The notes: generated from the sequence alone by a model not told the origin. DNA of 64,000 nt from Pseudomonas asplenii (GCF_900105475.1 NZ_LT629777.1:868001-932000); one strand, 5' to 3'; shown: positions 35,586 through 45,630, counted from the first letter of the stretch. Numbers and translations: made by a program.

Positions 35586-36923
35586 ATGTCCACCCTGATC
35601 GCTGACTGGCGCGACCGCCCGACCCATCGCCGGGTCTGGGGGCTGGCCGCGCCGATGATTCTGTCGAATATTTCCGTTCCGCTGGTGGCACTGGTCGACA
35701 GCACAGTGATCGGCCACCTGCCCCATGCCCACCAACTGGGGGCCGTGGCAGTGGGCGCCAGCCTGTATATTTTCCTGGCCTCGGCCATGGGCTTCCTGCG
35801 CATGGGCTCCACCGGCTTCGCCGCCCAGGCTGCCGGGCGTAACGACGGCACGGCACTGCGTCAGATCCTGCTGCAAGGGCTGTTGCTGAGCCTGCTGCTG
35901 GCGTTGCTCCTCGGGGTGATTGCCCTGCCGTTCAGTCACCTGGCGCTGAACCTGATGCAACCTTCGGTCGAGCTGCATCAACTGACCCAGGACTTCTTTT
36001 ATACCCGCCTGTTCGGGCTACCGCCGGCACTGGCCAGCTACGCCCTGGTCGGCTGGTTCCTCGGCACCCAGAATGCACGGGCGCCGCTGGCGATCCTGCT
36101 GACCACCAACCTGATCAACATCGCCCTGAACCTGTGGTTCGTGCTCGGCCTGGAGTGGGGCGTGGTCGGTGCGGCACGTGCGTCGGTCATCGCCGAATGG
36201 AGCGGTGCCCTGCTCGGCCTGGCGCTGACCGGCAGCGCCCTGCGCGCCTACCCCGGACAACTGGCCTGGGCAGCCCTGAAGCAATGGCGCAACTGGCAAC
36301 CGCTGCTGGCCGTCAACCGCGACATTTTCATCCGCAGCATGGCGCTGCAATCGGTGTTTTTTCTGATCACGGTGCAAGGCGCCCGCCTCGGCGATGCAAC
36401 AGTCGCCGCCAATGCCCTGCTGCTCAACGGTCTGCTGCTGACCGCCCATGCCCTCGATGGCCTGGCCCATGCGGTCGAGGCCTTGTGCGGCCATGCCATC
36501 GGCGCCGGGCAACGCCAGGAACTGCGCCGCTCGCTGGTCGTTGCGAGTGGTTGGTCGCTGTTGGCCAGCCTCGGGTTCGCCTTGCTGTTCCTATTCGGCG
36601 GCCATCTGTTCATCACGCTGCAGACCGATATCCCCAGCGTGCGTGAAACCGCCTTCGGCTACCTGCCGTACCTGGCCGTACTGCCTCTGGTCGCGGTCTG
36701 GAGCTACCTGCTGGACGGCCTGTTCATCGGTGCCACCCGGGCTCGGGAAATGCGTGACGCGATGCTCGTGAGCCTGCTGATAAGCCTGCCCTTCGCCTGG
36801 GCCCTGAGCGACTACGGCAATCACGGACTGTGGCTCGGCTTCCTGCTGTTCATGGCGCTGCGCAGCCTGACCCTGGGGTCCTATGCCTGGCAATTGCACC
36901 GCCAGGATCGCTGGACCCCGTAG
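35586..36923 (+). CDS. MATE-family efflux transporter (DinF-like)
   Basis: 445-residue, 12-helix inner-membrane exporter of the DinF branch of the MATE family, coupling Na+ or H+ entry to drug or metabolite export. Conserved features: WGLAAPMILSNISVPLVALV with Asp in VDSTVIGHL near the first helix, GFLRMGSTGFAAQAAGRND, LGTQNARAPL, and the second-half LDGLAHAVEALCGHAIGAGQ. GAGGAG precedes ATG 35586. Substrate unknown. It is convergent with the DUF4123 gene, 4 bases apart. Confidence 0.9.
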   Translation: MSTLIADWRDRPTHRRVWGLAAPMILSNISVPLVALVDSTVIGHLPHAHQLGAVAVGASLYIFLASAMGFLRMGSTGFAAQAAGRNDGTALRQILLQGLLLSLLLALLLGVIALPFSHLALNLMQPSVELHQLTQDFFYTRLFGLPPALASYALVGWFLGTQNARAPLAILLTTNLINIALNLWFVLGLEWGVVGAARASVIAEWSGALLGLALTGSALRAYPGQLAWAALKQWRNWQPLLAVNRDIFIRSMALQSVFFLITVQGARLGDATVAANALLLNGLLLTAHALDGLAHAVEALCGHAIGAGQRQELRRSLVVASGWSLLASLGFALLFLFGGHLFITLQTDIPSVRETAFGYLPYLAVLPLVAVWSYLLDGLFIGATRAREMRDAMLVSLLISLPFAWALSDYGNHGLWLGFLLFMALRSLTLGSYAWQLHRQDRWTP

Positions 36924-36927
36924 CCGA

Positions 36928-37707
36928 TCATCCCTGCTCGCCCATCCAGGCCCGGCGCAGGCTCTCCAGCCGCTCACCCGGCGTATCACCCGGCAAACCT
37001 GGCGGAAATGAAGCCGCCGGGTACTGCGCGCGCAACCCCAGCCAGTCATCGAGAAGGCCACTGTCGCGAAAGCCCAGAGCGACGCCCTCCTGCAGATGGC
37101 TCCAGGTCTTGCCGTAATCATGACCACTGGCACGGCTCCACTGGTAGGCATGCCGCTCCAGCAGGCACCTTTGCAAGCGCTGTTGCTGGGCCGCACTGAG
37201 GGTTTCCAGCACACCCAGGGGCGGCCCCGCCAGTTGCGGATTGATCAGTTGTTGCCAGCCGAGGCTGCCGGTGGCCTTGTCGGCCCAGGTCCCGCCGTAC
37301 CAGTAGAGCAGGCTGATCGGGCCGAGCCAGCGGCTCAATTCGCGGCTATCGGTGCCGTCGAAAAAATAACTGGCGGTCTGCGGATTGTAGTAGCTGACCA
37401 CACCCTGATGTTCAGCGTCGAAACGCACCACCAGCATCTGCCGCAGATGAGCCAATAACACCGAAACCGGCGCCCGGCTACGCAGGAACAGACCGCTCCA
37501 GCCCTCGGGGCGGGTCTGGCTCAACCTTGCCAGCGGACAATCCGCCGTCAGCCGGAGCAAGCGTGGTCCCCAGTCGCGTACACCATGGAATGGCGTGTCT
37601 TCGAACAAGGGGTAAGTCTCATAGTGTGCATAACGCTCGCGCAACGCCGCGACCAGCCCGGGGGCCGTGGGGATATCCAGCAACAGCCACAACGTGCTCG
37701 CCCTCAT
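36928..37707 (-). CDS. DUF4123 protein (T6SS adaptor-like)
   Basis: 259-residue cytoplasmic protein of the DUF4123 (Tap/TEC) family, which loads toxic effectors onto VgrG spikes of type VI secretion systems. Family marks: N-terminal LWLLLDIPTAPGLVAALRER, FHGVRDWGPRLLRL, FLRSRAPVSVLLAHLRQMLV, and VVSYYNPQTASYFF (the F-D/Y-P pattern of the family). Overlaps the vgrG-like gene by 4 bases (ATGA), so translation is coupled. No effector gene follows: the next gene, MATE, is convergent. Confidence 0.85.
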   Translation of the reverse strand: MRASTLWLLLDIPTAPGLVAALRERYAHYETYPLFEDTPFHGVRDWGPRLLRLTADCPLARLSQTRPEGWSGLFLRSRAPVSVLLAHLRQMLVVRFDAEHQGVVSYYNPQTASYFFDGTDSRELSRWLGPISLLYWYGGTWADKATGSLGWQQLINPQLAGPPLGVLETLSAAQQQRLQRCLLERHAYQWSRASGHDYGKTWSHLQEGVALGFRDSGLLDDWLGLRAQYPAASFPPGLPGDTPGERLESLRRAWMGEQG

Positions 37708-39035
37708 GAATGCCAGCCCTGACCACCCGCCGCGCGCCCCAGCCGACCGCAGGCGGTTGGCTGGCTATCCGATCCGGGCGTACACAAGAGCACCAGCGGG
37801 TGCCCCGCCCGTAACAGCTCGAACGCCGGGCTCGTGCACGGCCGTTGCTCGTCGGCCACCGCCGGATGCGGCTGGCGGGTATCGGCGCGCCCGACAATCG
37901 TTGGCCGGTCCGGGTCGCCATCGGCAAAACGCACCCACAGCGGCGACCCCAGCTCCAGTCCAGCCAGGAACGCCTCGACATCGCCCACCGCCGAGCGATC
38001 GAGCGGCAACCGGCAAGTGCCCGGTCGGGCACCTTCGCCCTGATAGAACACCCGCAATTGCACCGCCAGGCGTCCCTGCGAATCGACAAGCGAGCCTGGC
38101 TCGCCGGCGGCCACCCAGGCTCGAAACAGCCCCGGCAAGCGCGGTTTCGGATAATGGCCCGGCGAGCGCGGAGCGACTTCCCAGGAGGTCGCGCTGAACA
38201 GGTTGCGGTAGAACAGCCCTGGCGGCTCCAAGGCGCTGCTGTCGCCACGATGCTCGAGCGCCGTGAGCAGCCACAGACGATTCCATGCGGCACAGGGATG
38301 ACCGGACAGCGGCAGGAAGCTGGCGCACTGGAGTCCCGGCAGATCGCTTTCACCCTGCGCCAACTCCTGGCTCCGCGCGCCTCCTCGACGGACCTTGCCC
38401 GACAGGCTGACACGAAAATCCTCCACCGCGCCGTCCTCATCCGGACAAAAACGGGCTGGCCGGCTACGCCGCAAGGCTCCCAGGCCATCGGCGAACACCA
38501 GCCGATGGTTGTCCCGGGAATGCCGGAAGTGAAAGTGGATGCCTTCCTCGGCGCAAAGCCTCTGGATGAAGCGCAAATCGGACTCATCGAACTGCACGCA
38601 ATACGGCCGCAACACGCAATGGCCCTTGAGGATGAAGCGAAACTCGTCCTTGCGCAGGCCGTGTTCACCGAGCACCTGGGCGATGATGCCGGGCACTGTG
38701 CGTTGCTGGAACAGCCGGCGTCGCAGGCGCTGCGCCAAAACGCCCAGACGCGGCCCCAGGAAAAGTCGGAAATGGTCACGGGCCAAACCGCTGCACCGCA
38801 AATTGATCCCCTGTATCTGCGCATGAATACCCTGGCCGTCCGCCCCCAAACGCAGAAAACAACTGCGATACATCAGTCCGCCGGGGTCCGTCTTGAGCGC
38901 CTCGCTGGGCACGTCCAGTTCGAAGGCAAACAACTCGCTGAGCGCCTCATGACCGCTGAAGCAACTGACCGCCAAGGGCTGGGACAAGCCGGCAACATCC
39001 AGACGGAAAAACGGCTCGTTGGCTGGATCGAACAT
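37704..39035 (-). CDS. VgrG-like spike protein, short form without needle repeats
   Basis: 443-residue T6SS VgrG/TssI-family protein. The N-terminal 300 residues match the gp27-like hub (RLDVAGLSQPLAVSCFSGHE, RTVPGIIAQVLGEHGL, FIQRLCAEEGIHFHFRHSRD). A reduced gp5 OB-fold follows, with RLAVQLRVFYQGEG and WVRFADGDPDRPTIVGRADT. The C-terminal beta-helix needle with its regular Val/Gly repeats, present in full VgrGs (usually over 600 residues), is absent; only about 60 residues follow the OB-fold. ATG 39035 is the family start. No hcp, PAAR or structural T6SS genes are nearby. It may be a degenerating or specialised VgrG. Confidence 0.85.
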   Translation of the reverse strand: MFDPANEPFFRLDVAGLSQPLAVSCFSGHEALSELFAFELDVPSEALKTDPGGLMYRSCFLRLGADGQGIHAQIQGINLRCSGLARDHFRLFLGPRLGVLAQRLRRRLFQQRTVPGIIAQVLGEHGLRKDEFRFILKGHCVLRPYCVQFDESDLRFIQRLCAEEGIHFHFRHSRDNHRLVFADGLGALRRSRPARFCPDEDGAVEDFRVSLSGKVRRGGARSQELAQGESDLPGLQCASFLPLSGHPCAAWNRLWLLTALEHRGDSSALEPPGLFYRNLFSATSWEVAPRSPGHYPKPRLPGLFRAWVAAGEPGSLVDSQGRLAVQLRVFYQGEGARPGTCRLPLDRSAVGDVEAFLAGLELGSPLWVRFADGDPDRPTIVGRADTRQPHPAVADEQRPCTSPAFELLRAGHPLVLLCTPGSDSQPTACGRLGRAAGGQGWHS

Positions 39036-39173
39036 GGGTTTTCCTCTACATGGGCCCGACTTTGATCCGGGATTCTCGCCGAGAGACAAGAGCGAGTAGA
39101 GGGCCGAACAGGTGTTAGAGAAATCGCCTACACAAGACACGGAAATGACGAAGCCATCATTTTGCCTTTGCCC

Positions 39174-39201
39174 AATAAAAAACCCACCGCTGAGGGTGGG
39201 T
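39174..39201 (-). terminator. Rho-independent terminator of speA
   Basis: On the minus strand the stem ACCCACC / GGTGGGT closes a six-base loop and is followed by TTTTTTATT. It lies 87 bases after the speA stop. Confidence 0.85.
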
Positions 39202-39287
39202 CTTTAAACAACCGGACTTGACCTACATGAACCAAGGAAAAAACACCTTATTGAAGGCGCTAATTCCCAGGAACTATTGGCCTGACC

Positions 39288-41201
39288 TCAAGACGACAGG
39301 TAGGAAGAACGGGTCAGGCCCAGACGCAGCGCATCGAGGAACTGGGTCCGCTCCTTGACGCTGATGTTGGCGCTGGCGACCTTGTCGCGGTAATGCGTCA
39401 TCAGCTCCTCCGGCGACAGGTGCACATAACGCAGCATGTCTTCGATGGTGTCGTGGGTTTCGATGCCAGCGTGATACACGCTGCCGTCGGCGTTCTGGTA
39501 GATGTTCACCGAGTCGGTGTCACCGAACAGGTTGTGCATGTCGCCGAGGATTTCCTGGTAGGCGCCCACAAGGAAGATACCCAACAGGTAGTCTTCACCC
39601 TCGTTCAGCGCGTGCACCGGCAGGCTGGTCTCGATGCTCTGCTCGTCGACGTACTGCTTGATCTTGCCATCGGAGTCGCAGGTGAGGTCCTGCAGTACGG
39701 CACGCCGCAGCGGCTCCTCGTTCAAGCGGTGCAACGGCAGGATCGGCAAGACCTGGCCGATGGCCCAGGTATCGGGCAGGCTCTGGAACACCGAGAAGTT
39801 GCAGATGTACTTGTCGGCCAGCTTGTCGTTGAGTTCGTCGAGCACTTGGCGATGCGAGCGCTGGCGAGCCTTCAAGGAGTTGTGCAGGCGCCGGCAGACG
39901 GCGAAATAGCACTGTTCGGCCAGGGCTTTCTCGGCCAGGGTCAGCTTGCCGTCGGCGTACTGGGTGGCGACGTCGCTCATGTAGTGCGTGGCGCGCCAGT
40001 AAGTTTCGGTGACCATCTCGATATCGGTCGGCCCCAGCAGTTCCACCAGCCATTGCACGGTTTCCGGCAGGCTGCCGGGGTTCTCGATATGCGGCACGTC
40101 GTCGTTGTGTTTCTCGACGTCGGTCACCTGCACCACCAGCATCGCGTGGTGGGCGGTCAGCGAACGGCCGCTCTCGGAGAAGATGTTCGGATGCGGCAGG
40201 CTCTGCGCATCGCAGAATTCCTTGAGCATGCCCACCACGACACCGGCATAATCATCCATGTCGTAGTTGATCGAGCTGGCGTTACGCGAGTGGGTACCGT
40301 CGTAGTCGACGCCCAGGCCACCGCCGACGTCGATGTGATCGACCGGCAAGCCGAGGTTGCGCAGCTCGCCGTAATAGCGGATCGCTTCCTTGAAACCGTA
40401 CTGGTAGTCCGCCAGGTTGGCGATCTGCGACCCCATGTGGAAGTGCAGCAGGCGGATGCCCTGGTCAAGACCGGCCGCGCGGAAGCGCTCGACCACCGAC
40501 AGCAGTTGCGCCGCCGACAGGCCGAACTTGGATTTCTCACCGCCGGTATCGGCCCACTTGCTCGACGCCAGGGACGACAGTCGCACCCGCAGGCCGACCT
40601 GTGGCTTGACCTTGAGGGCCGCGGCCTCCTCGATCACCAGCTCCACTTCGGACTCTTTCTCGATCACGATGAACACGTTGTGGCCGAGTTTCTGGCCCAT
40701 CAGTGCCAGGCGAATGAACTCGCGGTCCTTGTAGCCGTTGCAGACGATGGTGCCGCCTTTCGGCGCCAGCGCCAGCACCGCCAGCAACTCGGGCTTGGAG
40801 CCGGCCTCAAGACCGATCGAAACGTTCTGGGTGGCGATGATGTTCTCGATCACCGCCTCCTGCTGGTTGACCTTGATCGGGTACAGCGCGGTGTACTTGC
40901 TCTGGTATTCCAGGCGCTCGATGTTCGCGTCGAACGCACCGGTCAGCTGACGTACGCGGTCCTGCAGGATATCCGGGAAACGCACCAGCAACGGCAGGGA
41001 GAGGCCGCTCTTGCGCAGCTCGTCGACCTGTTCGAAGAGATCGATGGGTGAACTTTTCGGGCCGTTCGGACGAACCTCTACGCGACCGGCGTCATTGATC
41101 GCGAAATATCCGGCCCCCCAATGGCGAATCCCGTAAACACTGCGGCTGTCCGCAACTGTCCATTGGCTGCCATCGTCTTTGCGTGTGCGTCGTACGGACA
41201 T
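39288..41201 (-). CDS. speA: Biosynthetic arginine decarboxylase SpeA
   Basis: 637-residue PLP enzyme making agmatine from arginine, the first step of the arginine route to putrescine and spermidine. PLP-binding Lys in [28 protein letters not shown] and [20 protein letters not shown] (PLP-phosphate region); [18 protein letters not shown]; and the C-terminal Cys-containing [20 protein letters not shown]. Length is normal for the bacterial type III-fold SpeA. The leader contains a long inverted repeat 140-220 bases upstream. Confidence 0.97.
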   Translation of the reverse strand: MSVRRTRKDDGSQWTVADSRSVYGIRHWGAGYFAINDAGRVEVRPNGPKSSPIDLFEQVDELRKSGLSLPLLVRFPDILQDRVRQLTGAFDANIERLEYQSKYTALYPIKVNQQEAVIENIIATQNVSIGLEAGSKPELLAVLALAPKGGTIVCNGYKDREFIRLALMGQKLGHNVFIVIEKESEVELVIEEAAALKVKPQVGLRVRLSSLASSKWADTGGEKSKFGLSAAQLLSVVERFRAAGLDQGIRLLHFHMGSQIANLADYQYGFKEAIRYYGELRNLGLPVDHIDVGGGLGVDYDGTHSRNASSINYDMDDYAGVVVGMLKEFCDAQSLPHPNIFSESGRSLTAHHAMLVVQVTDVEKHNDDVPHIENPGSLPETVQWLVELLGPTDIEMVTETYWRATHYMSDVATQYADGKLTLAEKALAEQCYFAVCRRLHNSLKARQRSHRQVLDELNDKLADKYICNFSVFQSLPDTWAIGQVLPILPLHRLNEEPLRRAVLQDLTCDSDGKIKQYVDEQSIETSLPVHALNEGEDYLLGIFLVGAYQEILGDMHNLFGDTDSVNIYQNADGSVYHAGIETHDTIEDMLRYVHLSPEELMTHYRDKVASANISVKERTQFLDALRLGLTRSSYLSS

Positions 41202-41341
41202 CGAAGTCCCCTATAGAAGAAGTCAGGTAACGCTGCCTGGACCCAGGCTGCGCGCAGTCTAAAGAATGAAAATGACGATTCGCCTGCATCCGCGTAAGAC
41301 CACGGATCCAGTTCCGAGTTTAGAAACTGTTCGGGAACAGA

Positions 41342-41420
41342 CTCTGTGAAAACCATGGGCACGACTGCCGGCCGCCTTCATCCGGGCTGACGGGTCGACT
41401 TCACGGTGGTTTTCACAGAG
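41342..41420. repeat. 14-bp perfect inverted repeat upstream of speA
   Basis: CTCTGTGAAAACCA (41342-41355) and TGGTTTTCACAGAG (41407-41420) are exact reverse complements with 51 bases between. The element ends 4 bases from the yciH stop codon and lies 141-219 bases before the speA start. It could end yciH transcription, form part of the speA leader, or be the footprint of a small mobile repeat. Confidence 0.7.
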
Positions 41421-41424
41421 GCTG

Positions 41425-41796
41425 CTAGCCGCCGGACTTCTTTGCCTTGAAACCCTGTTTGACCAGCTCGCCCAACAACAGCTCGACATGGTCACCCTGG
41501 ATCTCGATGACGCCGTCTTTCAGGGCGCCCCCCGTGCCACAGCGTCTCTTCAAGGTACTCGCCAGCTCCTTGAGGGCGTCTTCGGCCAGCGGCACGCCGG
41601 TGATGGTGGTCACCGTCTTGCCGCCACGGCCCTTGCTTTCGCGACGCACGCGGGCAATGCCGTCGCCTTCGGGAATCAGGGTTTGTTTGCAGATACAGGC
41701 GGCCACCGGCTGGCTACAGTCCGGGCAATGTCGACCTGCGTCGGTGGAGAACACCAGGCCACCGAGGGCGGCGAAGGATGCGGCTTTTTTGGCCAC
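41425..41796 (-). CDS. yciH: SUI1-like translation factor YciH
   Basis: 123-residue homologue of eukaryotic eIF1/SUI1. An N-terminal extension carries a Cys cluster (HCPDCSQPVAACICKQ, zinc-like); the SUI1 fold follows (RESKGRGGKTVTTITGVPL, LASTLKRRCGTGGALKDGVI, IQGDHVELLLGELVKQGF). In bacteria it monitors start-codon fidelity. The start is GTG 41796, preceded by AGAGGA 7 bases upstream; the longer ATG frame to 41847 lacks a ribosome site. Confidence 0.88.
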   Translation of the reverse strand: MAKKAASFAALGGLVFSTDAGRHCPDCSQPVAACICKQTLIPEGDGIARVRRESKGRGGKTVTTITGVPLAEDALKELASTLKRRCGTGGALKDGVIEIQGDHVELLLGELVKQGFKAKKSGG

Positions 41797-41971
41797 CGGC
41801 AATCCTCTTGGGAGGACAAAGACTGGTCGTTGCACCTGGGCAGGCATCCACGACCGCGAAGCCCCACTCAGGCAGGGGCAGCGCTACTCGATCGGCCAGG
41901 CCGGGCGAGCTTGAAAAGTCGCGCAGTGTAACGGCAAAAAGCCGATGACCCAAGAGCCAATCGGCGCCATT

Positions 41972-42517
41972 TCATAAAGGTTTTGCGACACCCTGCACAT
42001 AGCGCTTCAGCGCCGCCAGGGAGTCCGGGCAGTAAGGCTTGCACGCACTTTCCTGAAGAGCGGCGTCCACCGTGATGAAACGCGCCTCCAACACTTCTTC
42101 CGGCTGCAGCCGCAAAGGCCCGTCCCAGACTGCGCTGAACACCGCACACCAGAGCCGGTTGCCCGGCTGGTCGAAGAAGAAACGCTCATGGGCGGTCAAT
42201 GGCACGCCACTGACGCCCAACTCCTCCTCCAGCTCGCGGGCAGCGGACTCGGCGTAGCTTTCGTCGGCCTGGACCATGCCGCCGGCCGCCACGTCCCAGT
42301 AACCGGGATAGATCGCCTTGCTCAGGGTCCGGCGATGCACGCACAGCTCGCCGGCCGAATTGAACAGCAGGATATACGTCCCGCGCCCAACCAGGCCGCG
42401 CTCACGCAGGTCGGCACGGGCGATGCTGCCCTGCAGACGATCCTGGTCGTCGACCCAGGCGATCTGTTCGGCATCGGAGGCGGCGCGATGCGCGGCCTCG
42501 TTCGGGGAGACATTCAT
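41972..42517 (-). CDS. Nudix hydrolase
   Basis: 181-residue protein with the Nudix box GGMVQADESYAESAARELEE followed by ELGV, and the upstream strand LFNSAGELCVHRRTLSKAIY with PGYWDVAAGG, typical of the YfcD/Idi-like Nudix group that hydrolyses nucleoside diphosphate derivatives or similar. PA4841 occupies this place in PAO1. Substrate not predictable. It is 3 bases after the stop of the DUF2333 gene, so the two are co-transcribed. Confidence 0.88.
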   Translation of the reverse strand: MNVSPNEAAHRAASDAEQIAWVDDQDRLQGSIARADLRERGLVGRGTYILLFNSAGELCVHRRTLSKAIYPGYWDVAAGGMVQADESYAESAARELEEELGVSGVPLTAHERFFFDQPGNRLWCAVFSAVWDGPLRLQPEEVLEARFITVDAALQESACKPYCPDSLAALKRYVQGVAKPL

Positions 42518-42520
42518 CGA

Positions 42521-43588
42521 TCAGCCCTGGTTGAGCAACTGGCGCAGGTCGATCACCGCGGCGTTGGCCCGCGAGATGTAGTTGGCCATGACCAGCGAAT
42601 GGTTGGCCAGCATGCCAAAGCCGCTGCCGTTGAGGATCATCGGACTCCAGACCGGCTCCTGCGACGCCTCCAGCTCACGGATGATCTGCCTTACGCTGAC
42701 CGTGGCGTTCTTTTTCGCCAGCACATCGGCGAAATCGACTTCGATGGCACGCAGCAGGTGCGACAGCGCCCAAGCCTGACCACGGGCTTCGTAGAACACG
42801 TTGTCGATCTGCAGCCACGGCGTCTCGACCACCTCTTCATCGACCTGTGGTGCCTGGCCGGGGATCACGCTTTCGGTCTTCAGCGTGGTGTTGAGCTTGA
42901 CCCGTCCGACGCTGGCCGACAGGCGCTGGGACAGTGAGCCCAGACGCGTAGCGACATCGCCGAGCCAGTTGTTGAGGTTATCGGCCCGGGCGTAGAACAG
43001 CGCGTTGTTCTGGTTCGGATCGGACAGGCGAGCCTGATAGCGGTCCAGAGAGTTGATGCCCTCCTGGTACTCCGCCTCGCTGGACGGCAGCATCCAGCTC
43101 CTGTTGTCGAAATTGAAACGGGGCTCGGCCTTGGCCAGGTCGACGTCTTCGGCCGACTGCGACTGAGAACGGGCGAAGTCCTTGCGCAGGGCGCGGGTCA
43201 GATCACGGACCTGGACCAGCACGCCGTATTCCCAACTCGGAATGTTGTCCAGCCACACACCCGGAGGGAAACGGTCGTTGGACAGATAGCCACCGGGCTT
43301 GGTCAGGAGAGTATCGGCGACGGTCTTGAGGGTTTCGACCGTGGTAAAGCCCACGACCATCTTGCGGCCCTCTTTCTCGGCGGCGATCTGGGCGTTCTGC
43401 TGGACGGGAAACAGTGCCGGCTCCTGGCTCCAGTACCAGCCGAGCAGAATCGTCACCACCAGGTACAACCCGACCAGGGTCACCAAGGCCCGACTGAACA
43501 GCAGGCCAGCGAAGTAGCCGCGGCGGGCCGGCGAGGGTTCAGCAGCACGATCCGGCGCGCTGCCGGCGCGTTTTTTCCAGTCCAGCAT
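42521..43588 (-). CDS. DUF2333 inner-membrane protein
   Basis: 355-residue protein with one N-terminal membrane helix (LFSRALVTLVGLYLVVTILL) and a large periplasmic part containing DNIPSWEYGVLVQVRDLTRA and YFSNVFY-like (LQIDNVFYEARGQAWALSHL) family regions. DUF2333 members are conserved in Pseudomonas and of unknown function. AAGGA precedes ATG 43588; the frame also offers GTG 43609 without a ribosome site. The nudix gene follows on the same transcript. Confidence 0.85.
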   Translation of the reverse strand: MLDWKKRAGSAPDRAAEPSPARRGYFAGLLFSRALVTLVGLYLVVTILLGWYWSQEPALFPVQQNAQIAAEKEGRKMVVGFTTVETLKTVADTLLTKPGGYLSNDRFPPGVWLDNIPSWEYGVLVQVRDLTRALRKDFARSQSQSAEDVDLAKAEPRFNFDNRSWMLPSSEAEYQEGINSLDRYQARLSDPNQNNALFYARADNLNNWLGDVATRLGSLSQRLSASVGRVKLNTTLKTESVIPGQAPQVDEEVVETPWLQIDNVFYEARGQAWALSHLLRAIEVDFADVLAKKNATVSVRQIIRELEASQEPVWSPMILNGSGFGMLANHSLVMANYISRANAAVIDLRQLLNQG

Positions 43589-43913
43589 GGCTCTAATCCT
43601 TTCGATCACTTGAGTTCATCGGTTGACCACAACCCTGGCCCATCGTGCCCTGTCCGCCCGCAATTGCATCAGACTGGGCATTCATCGATCACGGCACGGC
43701 AGCGTTGCCATCCATCGAACCACTATAAATCAAGCCGCCGCGCGACGCTTCATGCAAGCGCCACCGAATTGCCCCTCCCCATCACTGCCAACACTGACCG
43801 GGCAGTCACCAAATTAATCCGATAAGTTGACGCACGGCACGTGTATTGGGCCGCAGAAGTGCTAGCATAGCGCCATTACTCACACCGTCGTTCGGCTAAC
43901 CAGTAGTCAGTAT
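43589..43913. other. Divergent intergenic region between DUF2333 and gcbA
   Basis: 325 bases without a plausible gene. A TAGCAT hexamer with a TGC extension lies about 50 bases before gcbA and could be part of its promoter. No repeat or RNA structure stood out. Confidence 0.5.
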
Positions 43914-45575
43914 ATGAGCGAGCCAGAAGACCCCAACCGCGAGCGCCTCAGGCACCACTTTGCCCAGCGGGTCATCCACCAGGCACGTCAGATTCTTGAG
44001 ATATGGCAACGCTTGCAGCGCAGCGAATGGTCGGGCAGCGATCTGTCCGAACTCAGCGAGGCCAACCTGCGTCTGCTACGTTTCGCCGAGCGGTTCGAGC
44101 AACCGGAACACATCCAACTGGCCCATGGCATCAGCCACTCGCTGGAGGCGGTCGATGCCAATCGCGGACGCCTCAGCAGCGGCCTGATCACTGAACTCAA
44201 CCGTCTGATGCAGCGCCTGTCGCGCACCGGCCTGCGCCATGGCGACCAACTCGAACACACCTTCCTGCCACCGTTGCGCCGGCCGGTCTACCTGATGCTG
44301 CAGGATCAGGAGCGGGCCGAACGGCTGGTCAAGCAGTTGGAGTTCTTCGGGCTCAGCGCCCAGACGCTGGGGAGTGTCGCGGCATTTCGTTCATCGATGG
44401 CCGAACGCCTGCCGGCCGCGATCGTCATGGACGTCGACTTCAGTGGCAGCGGCATGGGCCTGCACTTGGCAGCCGAGGCTCAACTCGGCCTGGAACAGAA
44501 ACTGCCGCTGCTGTTTTTCAGCCTGCACGAAACCGATACGCCCACCCGCCTGGCCGCCGTGCGCGCCGGCGGCCAGGAATTCCTCACCGGCACCCTGGAA
44601 GCGTCCAGCCTGCTGGAAAAAATCGAGATCCTGACCTGCGTTGCCCAGTACGACCCGTACAAGGTCCTGATCATCGATGACTCGCGGGCCCAGGCCCTGC
44701 ATACCGAACGCCTGCTCAACAGCGCCGGCATCGTCACCCGGACCCTGATCGATCCGATCCAGGCCATGGCCGAACTGGCCGATTTCCAGCCGGACCTGAT
44801 CATCCTCGACATGTACATGCCGGCCTGCACCGGTACCGAGCTGGCGAAAGTGATTCGCCATAACGACCGTTATGTCAGCGTGCCGATCATCTACCTGTCC
44901 GCCGAGGATGACCTGGACAAGCAGCTCGATGCGATGAGCGAGGGCGGCGACGACTTCCTCACCAAGCCGATCAAGCCGCGCCACCTGATCACCACCGTGC
45001 GCAACCGCGCGGCGCGTGCGCGTAACCTCAAGGCGCGCATGATCCGCGACAGCCTGACCGGCCTGTACAACCACACCCATATCCTGCAATTGCTCGAAGA
45101 CTGCAGCTTCCGTGCGCGTCGCGAGTGCAAGCCGCTGAGCTTCGCGATGCTCGATATCGACCACTTCAAGCGGGTCAATGACAGCCACGGCCACCCGATG
45201 GGCGACCGCGTGATCAAGAGCCTGGCACTGTTTCTCAAGCAACGTCTGCGCAAGACCGACTTCATCGGCCGTTATGGCGGCGAAGAGTTCGCCATTGTCA
45301 TGCCCGATACCGACCTTGAATCGGCCTATAAAGTGCTGGAGGAAATTCGCCAGCGCTTCGCCGAGATTCACTACCCGGCCCAGCCGGAAGACCTCTGGTG
45401 CACCTTCAGCGCCGGCGTGGTCGAACTGCAGGAAGACAGTGACAGCCTGCTCATGGCGAGCCAGGCCGACGAAGCGCTGTATCGGGCCAAACATGCCGGA
45501 CGCAACCGCGTGCAGGTAGCAAGGCAAAGTGCCACCTTTTCATCAGATTCGAATGACTCCGTCATAACCTTGTAA
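43914..45575 (+). CDS. gcbA: PleD-type diguanylate cyclase GcbA
   Basis: 553-residue cytoplasmic cyclase making c-di-GMP. An N-terminal helical region is followed by a degenerate receiver (about residues 125-240), a canonical receiver (about 250-370; IIDDSRAQA, phospho-Asp in LIILDMYMPACTG, Lys in FLTKPIKP) and a GGDEF domain (about 390-540) with active site GGEEF in RYGGEEFAIVMPD. The inhibitory I-site RKTD lies 5 residues before GGEEF, so product feedback is expected. It matches PA4843 and GcbA of P. fluorescens Pf0-1, a cyclase that promotes attachment. The ribosome site before ATG 43914 is weak. Confidence 0.9.
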   Translation: MSEPEDPNRERLRHHFAQRVIHQARQILEIWQRLQRSEWSGSDLSELSEANLRLLRFAERFEQPEHIQLAHGISHSLEAVDANRGRLSSGLITELNRLMQRLSRTGLRHGDQLEHTFLPPLRRPVYLMLQDQERAERLVKQLEFFGLSAQTLGSVAAFRSSMAERLPAAIVMDVDFSGSGMGLHLAAEAQLGLEQKLPLLFFSLHETDTPTRLAAVRAGGQEFLTGTLEASSLLEKIEILTCVAQYDPYKVLIIDDSRAQALHTERLLNSAGIVTRTLIDPIQAMAELADFQPDLIILDMYMPACTGTELAKVIRHNDRYVSVPIIYLSAEDDLDKQLDAMSEGGDDFLTKPIKPRHLITTVRNRAARARNLKARMIRDSLTGLYNHTHILQLLEDCSFRARRECKPLSFAMLDIDHFKRVNDSHGHPMGDRVIKSLALFLKQRLRKTDFIGRYGGEEFAIVMPDTDLESAYKVLEEIRQRFAEIHYPAQPEDLWCTFSAGVVELQEDSDSLLMASQADEALYRAKHAGRNRVQVARQSATFSSDSNDSVITL

Positions 45576-45630
45576 CGAAACAGCAATAAATTCAGGCGCT
45601 TACCACTTTCTGTCGTGGGTAGGATCCTGA

